In this document: positions 8,518 to 15,463 of the stretch, piece by piece
Layout of the letters: every line of letters starts with the position of its first letter
How positions within the stretch are numbered: position 1 is the first letter of the stretch
Source of the DNA: a virus
Strand: one strand, 5' to 3'
DNA: 29,977 nt
Virus record (IMG/VR): IMGVR_UViG_3300031787_000601
Span: 1-29,977 of that record
Position numbers and translations under genes: made by a program
The notes under the pieces: generated by a model
Databases searched by the model: none
The model's input: the letters and a program-made list of their open reading frames with translations, nothing else
What the model was told of the DNA's origin: nothing

Positions 8518-9182
8518 GTTATGATGATCCTAATCTAGCTGAAAATTTTTTAGTAGCTAGATCTAAAATAAACGATCTTAATCTTTTTACTACAAAAGAG
8601 GGTATAGCTAAATCTCATAAACTCTGCGGTGACCAATCTCTAACAGACATGTTTTTAGTCATAGATTCGGACGCTTATCTGCTTGATAGTTTTAGAATGT
8701 CACAAGTCTACGACAGTATCAATGAACCTAATAAGATGTATATTTTTTCTGCTAGAAATCCCATAAATGATTTAGAATACGGGCACGGTGCTATAAAAAT
8801 ATTTCGAAAATCTTTTTTTACTGATGCAGAAGTCGTTGATTTTTCTACAAGTTTTTTTGGTAAGATCGAACATGTAAACTTAACTTTAAATATACATCGT
8901 TTTAATTCTAGTGAATTTCATACTTGGCGTACAGCATTTAGAGAATGTGTAAAGCTGTCGTCCTCTGTAATTAAAAATAGAAATAAGTATGATGACGAAT
9001 ATAGGTTAGAAACTTGGTGTGAAAAAGCCAACGGAAATGATTTTTCTCAGGAATGTCTAAATGGTGCTCGAGAAGGTAGGGAGTATGGTTACAGATTTAA
9101 ACACAGTGTTGATGATCTAAAAAAGATAAATGATTTTAATTTTTTAAAAGAACAATATGTTTTGGCAACGAGACCCGAATAA
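8499..9182 (+). CDS. Glycosyltransferase-like protein, 227 aa, shorter paralogue, GTG start
   Basis: The start is a GTG at 8499, inside the last codons of the upstream gene (19-base overlap). It is supported because LSYDDPN aligns with the upstream paralogue's start. The DSD motif is at residues 56-58 (FLVIDSDAYLL). It shares the YG-x-G-x-x-K and W-R-x-x-FRE-x-VK blocks with the 305-aa neighbour but lacks the long C-terminal part. The radical SAM gene starts 26 bases before its stop. It may have a different acceptor or be a partner subunit. Confidence 0.6.
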   Translation: MEKFFLSYDDPNLAENFLVARSKINDLNLFTTKEGIAKSHKLCGDQSLTDMFLVIDSDAYLLDSFRMSQVYDSINEPNKMYIFSARNPINDLEYGHGAIKIFRKSFFTDAEVVDFSTSFFGKIEHVNLTLNIHRFNSSEFHTWRTAFRECVKLSSSVIKNRNKYDDEYRLETWCEKANGNDFSQECLNGAREGREYGYRFKHSVDDLKKINDFNFLKEQYVLATRPE

Positions 9183-10542
9183 AAAGTATATTAAGATTGC
9201 TAATCAATTAGACAAAACAGGTAAAGGTTTTTGTCTAGCTAAATGGCACATGGTGACTATTCATCTTCACACAGGTGACAATCACAGTTGTTATCATCCG
9301 TCTATGCATAGAGTTAGTGTTGACGAAGTTAACGATAATCCCGCAGCATTACACAACAGTAATTACAAAAAACAGCAAAGAAAATTAATGTTAGAGGGAG
9401 AACGTCCTTCAGAATGTAGTTATTGTTGGGCGTTAGAAGACCTAGGACAAATTAGCGATAGACATCTAAGAAGTTGGGAATTTGAAAATACTATGCCTAG
9501 CATTAACCAGGTAAAAAATTTACCATGGGATGCTGATGTTTACCCTAGATATATGGAATTAAGTTTTGGATCAGAATGCCAAATGAAGTGTATGTATTGT
9601 GCTCCAACTATTAGCAGTGCGTGGGAAGGTGAGATTAAAAAACATGGAGAATATCCTTTACAATATTTGCCCAACCGCAGACAGTATTCAATAAATCCTA
9701 AAGCAAGAACTGTATATAAAGAGGAAAATAATCCTTACATTGATGCGTTTTGGAAATGGTTTCCCGAATGCTACAAAAATTTAGAGACTCTTAGAGTCAC
9801 TGGTGGCGAACCATTATTAAGCACAAACTTTATAAAGATGCTAGATTATATTGAAAATAATCCAAGGCCAGATTTACAGTTTGCTATTAATAGCAATATG
9901 AGTGTACCCCAACGTAATCTTGATAAATTTATTCATCGTGCTAAATCGTTAAAAGAAAATAAAAAAGTAAAAGAAATAATGCTTTATACTAGTGTTGATA
10001 CTTGGGGCAATCAAGCAGAATATATTAGGAATGGTTTAGATTTAGTTCAGTGGGAAAACAATATTCATAGGTATCTAAACGAAGTTCCAAATAGCAAATT
10101 AGGTTTCATGATAACTGTAAATCTTTTAAGCATTTACAATTTTGAAGAATTATTAGATAAAATATTAGAGTTGCGTAAAAAGTATAACACTCGCTTTAAC
10201 AGAAGAATACAAATTGATACTCCCTATCTTTTAGAACCACCACATTTAAGTCTTCAGATAGCCAATGATGATCAAATTAACCGACTGTATAAAGCTGTTG
10301 AATATATGTCAACACAAGTTGATAATTTAAGTTATAAACAATTTGATAGCACAGAATTATCTAAATTTCAGCGTGTAGCTAAATGGGCAGAAGATAATAG
10401 ATACAGTCAAGATCTATTGCCTACTTTAAGAAAAGATTTTGTTTCTTTTGTCGATGAACATGATAAGAGACGAGGAACGAACTTTTTAAGTACGTTCCCC
10501 GAAATGGAAAGTATTTACAATCAGTGGAAAGTTACTGATTAA
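9157..10542 (+). CDS. Twitch-type radical SAM protein, 461 aa
   Basis: C141-x3-C145-x2-C148 (CQMKCMYC) would hold the SAM-binding [4Fe-4S] cluster, and VTGGEPLL (GGEP at 216-219) is the usual SAM-contact motif. Four more cysteines lie upstream (C26, C45, C87, C90, the last pair as ECSYC). This arrangement, with an N-terminal FC...HLHTG...C segment, is what I know from phage proteins annotated as twitch-domain radical SAM enzymes. They may carry an auxiliary cluster. The reaction is unknown. It ends the GT cassette and overlaps it, so it may modify a sugar, a nucleotide-sugar or a fibre peptide. It ends in a hairpin shared with the convergent thyX gene. Confidence 0.8.
   Translation: MFWQRDPNKKYIKIANQLDKTGKGFCLAKWHMVTIHLHTGDNHSCYHPSMHRVSVDEVNDNPAALHNSNYKKQQRKLMLEGERPSECSYCWALEDLGQISDRHLRSWEFENTMPSINQVKNLPWDADVYPRYMELSFGSECQMKCMYCAPTISSAWEGEIKKHGEYPLQYLPNRRQYSINPKARTVYKEENNPYIDAFWKWFPECYKNLETLRVTGGEPLLSTNFIKMLDYIENNPRPDLQFAINSNMSVPQRNLDKFIHRAKSLKENKKVKEIMLYTSVDTWGNQAEYIRNGLDLVQWENNIHRYLNEVPNSKLGFMITVNLLSIYNFEELLDKILELRKKYNTRFNRRIQIDTPYLLEPPHLSLQIANDDQINRLYKAVEYMSTQVDNLSYKQFDSTELSKFQRVAKWAEDNRYSQDLLPTLRKDFVSFVDEHDKRRGTNFLSTFPEMESIYNQWKVTD
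10519..10540. terminator. Hairpin across the convergent gene ends
   Basis: AATCAGT (10519-10525) and ACTGATT (10534-10540) form a perfect 7-bp stem with an 8-base loop. The stem covers the stop codons of both convergent genes, whose coding ends overlap by 11 bases. There is no strong T-tract on either side, so it is a weak intrinsic terminator at best. It is the only candidate for separating the two transcription units. Confidence 0.4.
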
Positions 10543-11200
10543 TAAAATCTTTAGTTAACGGAAATATTTCAGCAATTACTCTAGCACAAGCAATAGCAAC
10601 TTCTTGATGTTCTAGTTGTGTGCCATTAGCACTACGTAATTCAATAAAGTGAATCCAGCTACGTAGTGTACCATTCATATATAATCGACTTTCTGTAAGG
10701 CCTTCTGGTAGCACAGCACGAGCTTGCTCTTTAGCTATGCCTCGAGCGATAGCCCATTGATAGGCACTTCGGGCGTAGTCAATGACCTGCTGTTGTTGAT
10801 GTTCCCAATCTCTTTGTAGGCGTTCATCATCTGTTTGGATACTATTTTGTCTGTTTTTTGTGTCTTGAAGTCTAGCTTCTCTTGTAACGAACGCCAAATC
10901 TTGAGTTGGGTCAGCATAGCGTTGACTGAACTCTTGGAAACTAAAACTTCTGTGTCGCAAGATTTGTCTTGCGATATCTCTTGTGGTTGTGATTTCAATA
11001 CAGGCTGAGACCATTTCGAGTGGGCTCCAGTGTTGGTGTTTGACCAAGTATCTGATGAGTTTCTCTGATGTTTCGGTGTTAAGTTGGTTGCTGGGATTGC
11101 TGACACGGGCACAATACGCAATGAGTTCCTGTGCATCCGAGATGCCCATGTCTCTAAATTCACCTGTTGGCTGGGAATAGGATAAAAGTTTAACATTCAT
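10532..11200 (-). CDS. thyX: FAD-dependent thymidylate synthase ThyX
   Basis: ThyX makes dTMP from dUMP using methylene-tetrahydrofolate, NADPH and FAD. The signature RHRx7S is present at residues 82-92 (RHRSFSFQEFSQRY). The C-terminal ARAVLPEGLTESRLYMNGTLRSWIHF segment contains the conserved substrate-binding Arg region. At 222 aa it is full length for the family. The ATG at 11200 follows AGGTGAC and overlaps the upstream stop. It ends the - strand run and is convergent with the radical SAM gene. Marine T4-like phages often carry thyX to supply dTMP during replication. Confidence 0.96.
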   Translation of the reverse strand: MNVKLLSYSQPTGEFRDMGISDAQELIAYCARVSNPSNQLNTETSEKLIRYLVKHQHWSPLEMVSACIEITTTRDIARQILRHRSFSFQEFSQRYADPTQDLAFVTREARLQDTKNRQNSIQTDDERLQRDWEHQQQQVIDYARSAYQWAIARGIAKEQARAVLPEGLTESRLYMNGTLRSWIHFIELRSANGTQLEHQEVAIACARVIAEIFPLTKDFINQ

Positions 11201-11511
11201 TTGTCACCTAATATATTTTTTGTTATTTTTAAAACGTCTTGTTTAAGCCTATCAATATCGACCTGAAAATTGATAGTTACGATTTCCTCCTGAAAGTCTT
11301 TTATACCTTCAGAAAGTCTTTCCAAAATATCGTCCTCGTCAACTAAATCTAGTTGTTCCGGAACATCTATTTCCCAAACTCTGCCATCCTGAAATGTTAG
11401 CTCGACGCCATGAATATACTTAATGGGCATTGAGCTCATGTATATCTCTTCAAATACTTCAGGCCATTCTTTTATAACATCTTTTGGTGGCTTAAAGTAT
11501 TTTTTAGGCAC
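11197..11511 (-). CDS. Conserved unknown protein, 104 aa, GTG start
   Basis: I do not recognise a function. The reading starts at a GTG (11511) after AGAAGAAG, overlapping the upstream stop by 8 bases; an internal ATG would shorten it. The N-terminus KKYFKPPKDVIKEWPEVFEE is followed by beta strands (IKYIHGVELTFQDGRVWEID) and an acidic helical C-terminus. It resembles small proteins that I have seen in T4-like marine phages near replication genes. It has no membrane segment. It is coupled to thyX by a short overlap. Confidence 0.65.
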   Translation of the reverse strand: MPKKYFKPPKDVIKEWPEVFEEIYMSSMPIKYIHGVELTFQDGRVWEIDVPEQLDLVDEDDILERLSEGIKDFQEEIVTINFQVDIDRLKQDVLKITKNILGDK

Positions 11512-12124
11512 TAGCTTCTTCTGATACCTTTACTGTCTTTTTCTTTGGCGGATCTAGGTCGTCTGCTTGCTTACGTAGTCTTGCAGCTTCTTTATACATA
11601 GCATCTGCTTGACTTCTGTAAGATTTAGCTAGATCAGTATCAGAAAGCACACCGGCATTGTCTTGTGCTACAGGAGCAGCAGTTTCCATCAAATCTTTTA
11701 CTTTTGCTACTTCTTTAACTTCAGATTTAGCAGGACCGTCAGTAATAGCTAGATCTTCTACCTTAACCCCTCTTTGCTCTGCGATTAGTTTGTTTAACTC
11801 ATCTAAGGGCATTATTGTAGTTGGGTTTGGAGTCATCTCTACATCTTTAGTTGCTACTTTAACTAAATTTCTACCTTGATGTAGGGCTGGTAGCATTGGT
11901 TTACCATCAGCAAAATAACGGATTGAAAGGATCTCTCCAAATTCAAATGTGTCTTGTGCTTGTTGGCTTTCAACTAAGTCGATGATCGAGTTATGATAAC
12001 TATCATCGAGGCCGGAAGTTCCAACTACGAGACAATGATCTGGATCATTAGGTAATGTTTTGAAAACTACAAGGACTTTAGCCTTGTTGGTCTTCATACG
12101 GCCAAGATGTTTTAAATTAACCAT
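11504..12124 (-). CDS. Conserved unknown phage protein, 206 aa
   Basis: The first ~90 residues look like a compact beta/alpha domain (AKVLVVFKTLPNDPDHCLVV ... GEILSIRYFADGKPMLPALH). After that comes a charged helical linker and a C-terminal helix with coiled-coil character (SYRSQADAMYKEAARLRKQA). It ends in a basic patch (PPKKKTVKVSEEASA). No enzyme motif is seen. The ATG at 12124 overlaps the upstream stop by 8 bases. It may be a structural or scaffold-type protein, but nothing proves this. Confidence 0.6.
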   Translation of the reverse strand: MVNLKHLGRMKTNKAKVLVVFKTLPNDPDHCLVVGTSGLDDSYHNSIIDLVESQQAQDTFEFGEILSIRYFADGKPMLPALHQGRNLVKVATKDVEMTPNPTTIMPLDELNKLIAEQRGVKVEDLAITDGPAKSEVKEVAKVKDLMETAAPVAQDNAGVLSDTDLAKSYRSQADAMYKEAARLRKQADDLDPPKKKTVKVSEEASA

Positions 12125-12347
12125 TTTCTTTTTGTCCTTCTGGTTTTGGTGTTACACTGTCTAAGAACGATGCTAATCTGTTATAAACCTTTCCAACAGA
12201 TTCCATCTCTGCTGCTTTAAAAGCACCTCGCTGTGTAGCAACATCAACAATGGTGCGTAACGCACCTAGGTCATTAATAGTAAGCTCTGGAGCTTTGGTC
12301 TCTGGCTGTTGCGGCTGAGCCTGGTCTTGTTTCACTTCTTCTGTCAT
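12117..12347 (-). CDS. Small conserved phage protein, 76 aa
   Basis: Two ATGs lie in tandem (12350 and 12347). AGGAG is 6 bases before the second and 3 before the first, so 12347 is preferred. After a Gln/Pro-rich N-terminus (EVKQDQAQPQQPETKAPE) there is one amphipathic helical domain: LTINDLGALRTIVDVATQRG, then AAEMESVGKVYNRLASFLD. Small proteins of this pattern are common in T4-like marine phages with no known function. It overlaps the genes on both sides. Confidence 0.65.
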   Translation of the reverse strand: MTEEVKQDQAQPQQPETKAPELTINDLGALRTIVDVATQRGAFKAAEMESVGKVYNRLASFLDSVTPKPEGQKENG

Positions 12348-12592
12348 CATATTCTCCTAAAATGCGGACATGCTAACATAAAATAAGTTAGCTCTTTATC
12401 ATCTTCAAATCCTAAGGTAGCACTACTGTTATCCGAATTTTGAACAAAGCAGTATCTTCCTTTTAATTTGTATTTTACCCAATCCTCTAGATCAGTTTCA
12501 AACACCTGATGTTTAACTTTGATCTTGGCAAAATGCGGAGGAATCCAAGTTAATGATCGTTTGTTTAGAACATCTAAGGGATTAAGATTCAT
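12347..12592 (-). CDS. Unknown protein, 81 aa
   Basis: The ATG at 12592 has no clear Shine-Dalgarno sequence, and its last bases overlap the next start (ATGATGA). The protein has aromatic and basic residues (KRSLTWIPPHFAKIKVKHQV, then YKLKGRYCFVQNS) and ends LACPHFRRI. It has two well-separated cysteines but no CxxC pair. No motif is recognised. A 33-base gap separates it from the upstream gene. Confidence 0.55.
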   Translation of the reverse strand: MNLNPLDVLNKRSLTWIPPHFAKIKVKHQVFETDLEDWVKYKLKGRYCFVQNSDNSSATLGFEDDKELTYFMLACPHFRRI

Positions 12593-12625
12593 GATAGTAT
12601 TTACGGGGATGAAATAAAAGCTGAG

Positions 12626-13015
12626 TTATTCTTGGCTCATTCGTTGGCTTAACGCCTTGCCGTAACCCAATTTTCGGATATCACCAGAAAACAAATAAAG
12701 CTCAAACGCAGCTTTTTCGGTTATTACTGTAATATCTTTCTTAGTTATATAATACGGGCTTTCAATGAAATTGTCAAGCCATACAAGTATTTGTGGAGTA
12801 ATTGTAATTTCTTTTGGAAATTTAACTGTGTAAGTTTTGAGTTGAGCGGTTTCGGTAATAAAGTTAAGGCCTTCTTCAGTTAGCCTAAGCCCCCCGCTAT
12901 CTTTATTTCTAGTATTCCACCACCAAATACTTTTTTTAGATTTTACTAAATCTTCGTTGATTTGTTCTTGGGCAGCTTTTAAGAATACTTGAGTATAAAC
13001 GTCTTTGGTTTTCAT
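12626..13015 (-). CDS. Unknown protein, 129 aa
   Basis: Not recognised. It is a mixed alpha/beta protein with a Trp run (SIWWWNTRNKDSGGLRLTEE) and a middle segment (TYTVKFPKEITITPQILVWL) that looks like a strand followed by a helix. The C-terminus is helical and basic (GDIRKLGYGKALSQRM). It starts at the ATG overlapping the upstream TGA. The GLRLTEEG pattern resembles small phage proteins with a winged-helix-like fold, but the match is too weak for a functional call. Confidence 0.55.
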   Translation of the reverse strand: MKTKDVYTQVFLKAAQEQINEDLVKSKKSIWWWNTRNKDSGGLRLTEEGLNFITETAQLKTYTVKFPKEITITPQILVWLDNFIESPYYITKKDITVITEKAAFELYLFSGDIRKLGYGKALSQRMSQE

Positions 13016-13305
13016 TTCATCGACTTAATGATTTCGCCCTGAGTCAATTTAACAACTTGGAAATCTTCTGTCTTGAATAATTTGTTTAGTTTCTTAGCTA
13101 GATTGTATGCGTGACCGGGATTAGAAAAACTTACCTTTTTATATTTAGGTCCAGGGTAACTTGATATAAGACTACCACTTTTTAAATTAAAAGGTTTTCC
13201 TTGATAAAAGACCGCCCATATAGCATCAGACTCAAGAATCTGTTCTACCTTGAAATTTTCTTTGTTAGCATACTCTAACAGTACTTTTGGCTTAGGTCTA
13301 CTCAT
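13012..13305 (-). CDS. Unknown protein, 97 aa
   Basis: A small basic protein with a Lys-rich core (GPKYKKVSFSNPGHAYNLAKKLNKLF is its most conserved-looking region). FSNPGHAYNLAKKLN could be a short loop-helix. No catalytic residues or membrane segment are visible. It starts at the ATG at 13305, after a 38-base gap holding a late-promoter-like octamer. It overlaps the next gene by 4 bases. Confidence 0.55.
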   Translation of the reverse strand: MSRPKPKVLLEYANKENFKVEQILESDAIWAVFYQGKPFNLKSGSLISSYPGPKYKKVSFSNPGHAYNLAKKLNKLFKTEDFQVVKLTQGEIIKSMK

Positions 13306-13332
13306 CTATATCTCTATAATAATACACGCATA

Positions 13333-13340
13333 TATTTATC
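13333..13340 (-). promoter_or_regulatory. Late-promoter-like octamer GATAAATA
   Basis: The 38-base gap between the 82-aa and 97-aa genes holds GATAAATA on the - strand, identical to the octamer before the fibre gene at 2024. It ends 27 bases before the ATG at 13305. It may drive a late or middle transcript through this group of unknown genes. Chance matches are likely in AT-rich DNA, so support is modest. Confidence 0.35.
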
Positions 13341-13343
13341 TCT

Positions 13344-13592
13344 CTAGAAAGTTCCTCCATCCATCTGGACTGATACTTGTTGCTGTTCACCAGTTAGTTT
13401 ATCCAATCTAGCATGTATTTCTTGTATTTGTTTACCCAATTTAGAAGTTAATAGACTAAGATCTGTAACAAGTTCTCGAGCTTCTTGAACTGTGATTCTA
13501 ATCTCTTTTTGATTGGTTTTTTCTGCTGCTATTACTCTTTGGATAAGACGCTCTACACTAGGCATTTGGGTTGATAATTTATCTTGAGACAT
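13344..13592 (-). CDS. Small coiled-coil protein, 82 aa
   Basis: The ATG at 13592 follows AAAGG and overlaps the upstream gene by 14 bases. Residues 10-70 form a continuous amphipathic helix with heptad-like hydrophobics (VERLIQRVIAAEKTNQKE, then LVTDLSLLTSKLGKQIQEIH). The end is Gln/Gly-rich (QMDGGTF). It probably forms a coiled-coil oligomer. No function can be given. A 38-base gap follows it. Confidence 0.6.
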   Translation of the reverse strand: MSQDKLSTQMPSVERLIQRVIAAEKTNQKEIRITVQEARELVTDLSLLTSKLGKQIQEIHARLDKLTGEQQQVSVQMDGGTF

Positions 13593-14055
13593 GTGATAAC
13601 CTTTGACGCATTTCTACTTCTGTTTTAAAAGGGCCTTCGTATTGATAACGTTGTAGAGTTATCAGTTTAGGACAAAATGATTTAACCCAACCTTTGTCAA
13701 ATTTAATAACATAGTAACCAGCACAATACAAACTTTTGCTGTCGCCGCTTTTTGTAAACAGCGGAAGTTTTTTCTGAATGTCGTACATGGCATTATGTGG
13801 ATCGGCACTAGTAGGATATCCATGAACTTCTAATGGAAGAGAATCTCTTGCCTCTTTAAGAATTTTTACAACAAAAAAGTCTTTACCAAATTGGTCAGTT
13901 AAACTTTTTTTTGTTTCGTAAATCTTAACACCGTTGTCATTACTCATAACAAATCGTTCATCTTCGTTTTTTCGAAGTGTGGCTATCTTTTCGCCATTCT
14001 CTTCTACTATCCAAAATTTATTATCGATGATGGGTTTAGCATGTATGTCTGTCAT
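13579..14055 (-). CDS. Conserved unknown phage protein, 158 aa
   Basis: The ATG at 14055 overlaps the upstream TGA (ATGA). It has a beta-rich N-terminus (KFWIVEENGEKIATLRKNED), a middle EVHGYPTSADPHNAMYDIQK segment and a C-terminal SLYCAGYYVIKFDKGWVKSF region with two cysteines. I recall proteins of this pattern beside the 5' nuclease gene in T4-like marine phages, without known function. The HGYP...P-x-N-A-x-Y-D-I-Q-K-K-L-P-L-F order looks like a conserved core. Confidence 0.62.
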   Translation of the reverse strand: MTDIHAKPIIDNKFWIVEENGEKIATLRKNEDERFVMSNDNGVKIYETKKSLTDQFGKDFFVVKILKEARDSLPLEVHGYPTSADPHNAMYDIQKKLPLFTKSGDSKSLYCAGYYVIKFDKGWVKSFCPKLITLQRYQYEGPFKTEVEMRQRLSHVSR

Positions 14056-15038
14056 TGTGTATACCTCGCATTAAGTGGTTCTGAATAACTTTGTGCTTGA
14101 TCAGAAATCTTTTTAAGATCAAACAGATTACAAAATTTCATCAATCTAATACCAACCTGACTGATATTTTTATTAGCAGTAATAGCTGTCTGAATTGTTT
14201 GATTAATAATACCTTTGATATCGTCGGGTTGATGTGCTAGATCAATTAGTCTACGGTTGCGTTCATAATCTTCTAACACACGATGTTCTTTACCTTCGTG
14301 GTCAGTCCATCTCTGAAGCATGAGATTGTTCCACGAATATCCTTTGCTTTTACGATCTTCGAACGCTTCACTAAGACCCACTTTTTTGCTTGTGCCTTTA
14401 GTACGCACACCTGGATATGCCGAGAAGACATTATCACTGGTATCACCACGCATACATTTTTCAAATAAGAGCCACTCTGGATCCGGTGCTGCTTTTTCTT
14501 CGCCTGTTTTTTTGTCTTTAACTTTGTTACCTTTGGCATCAAAATAACCTTCGTGTGTAATAGTAACTTCGCTGACTCCGTTATATTGTTTAACGTTAGG
14601 AGCAATCAATTGTTCAAAGTCGCTATCTGTGGAAATTATTACATGTTTTGATTGTGGGTGATTTTGAATCCAGCCTGCAATAAGATCGTCGGCTTCTAGT
14701 TGAGGATTTTGTAGTACTGTACAATTTGTTTTGTCAGATACAAATTCTTTAAATGTATCAAATGCTTCCCAAAACAATTTATCTTCTTCTTGTTCTTTAG
14801 CAGTTAATGCCGCACGGGCATCGCTGCGATTACGTTTATAAGGACCATAATAGTCTTTACGCCACGAGCGACCTTCTAAACAGAATATAACATGACTGCC
14901 GTTAAAATCCTGCCATGCTTTACGTATGGAATTTAAGGTAATATGAAAAGCCATGCCAATTTTAATGTCAGCGTCGCCGCGGACTACGTGTCTAGCACGA
15001 AAAAACGTGTTAGCAGTATCTACTAGTATATATGTCAT
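14052..15038 (-). CDS. rnh: T4 RNase H-like 5'-3' exonuclease / flap endonuclease
   Basis: A 328-aa FEN/PIN-family nuclease. The acidic metal site is visible as D7 (LVDTANTFFRA), E115-D117-D118 (LEADDLI), D138 and D140 (ISTDSDF), and D199 and D202 (RGDTSDN). These are followed by a helix-hairpin-helix-like region (PGVRTKGTSKK). An aromatic/basic arch segment lies near RSWRKDYYGPYKRNR. The family removes RNA primers and 5' flaps on the lagging strand; T4 RNase H is about 305 aa. The ATG at 15038 overlaps the upstream stop. It would act with the polymerase and clamp at the right end of the window. Confidence 0.92.
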   Translation of the reverse strand: MTYILVDTANTFFRARHVVRGDADIKIGMAFHITLNSIRKAWQDFNGSHVIFCLEGRSWRKDYYGPYKRNRSDARAALTAKEQEEDKLFWEAFDTFKEFVSDKTNCTVLQNPQLEADDLIAGWIQNHPQSKHVIISTDSDFEQLIAPNVKQYNGVSEVTITHEGYFDAKGNKVKDKKTGEEKAAPDPEWLLFEKCMRGDTSDNVFSAYPGVRTKGTSKKVGLSEAFEDRKSKGYSWNNLMLQRWTDHEGKEHRVLEDYERNRRLIDLAHQPDDIKGIINQTIQTAITANKNISQVGIRLMKFCNLFDLKKISDQAQSYSEPLNARYTQ

Positions 15039-15463
15039 GAAACTTCAGACTTTCCTTTAGAAATAGGTGTAACATTAATGTATCCTGCTGGTCTATTAGT
15101 ATCCATACCTTCTTCTGATAACATTTGTCTTACAATGTCTCTAAACCAACGATCTACGATTTCTTCCTCAGGGTCACCGTCAAAACCGTAACCCTCTTGC
15201 TTTAATTTTAACACAAATTGGTCGTTCCAGTCAAGTTCGAAAAAACCATTTCGAATATTATCTGGATTTACTTTGGTATCGAGGACGCTAACCCAAGGCT
15301 CATTTTTATGAGTAGCTCTTTCTTTTGGTGTTAGTTTAGCCTGCTCAGCTTCTTCTTGTGCCCGAACTGTTTCGGCTACGGCTTTATCTCTGGCTGCTTG
15401 TAATGCTTCTTTTTCTGCCTTTAATTTATCGAGGCCAAACACTTTATCTATAATTTTTTTCAT
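15035..15463 (-). CDS. Conserved unknown protein with N-terminal coiled coil, 142 aa
   Basis: The ATG at 15463 overlaps the queE stop as TAATG and follows GGGGAA; a longer start 12 bases upstream is possible. Residues 1-50 are a charged helix (LKAEKEALQAARDKAVAETV) likely to form a coiled coil. The C-terminal part has FELDWNDQFVLKLKQEGYGF and DRWFRDIVRQML, an acidic helical domain. The pattern is familiar from T4-like marine phages, always without function. It sits between queE and the 5' nuclease. Confidence 0.62.
   Translation of the reverse strand: MKKIIDKVFGLDKLKAEKEALQAARDKAVAETVRAQEEAEQAKLTPKERATHKNEPWVSVLDTKVNPDNIRNGFFELDWNDQFVLKLKQEGYGFDGDPEEEIVDRWFRDIVRQMLSEEGMDTNRPAGYINVTPISKGKSEVS

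Noticed and set aside
9157-10542. Assigning the radical SAM protein to the deazaguanine pathway as a second QueE
   Set aside because: It lacks the QueE entry motif and has extra N-terminal cysteines; it overlaps the GT cassette on the opposite strand.
10735-11196. A 153-aa open frame overlapping thyX on the same strand
   Set aside because: It is a second frame inside an intact thyX with all its motifs; no family pattern is seen in its translation.
12598-12605. CGTAAATA on the - strand, late-promoter-like, before the 81-aa gene
   Set aside because: It departs from the consensus and lies only 5 bases before the ATG, which would give a leaderless message; likely chance in AT-rich DNA.
14273-14605. 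Open frames on both strands inside the RNase H gene
   Set aside because: They overlap a clear nuclease with all acidic residues and have no motif or ribosome-binding site.
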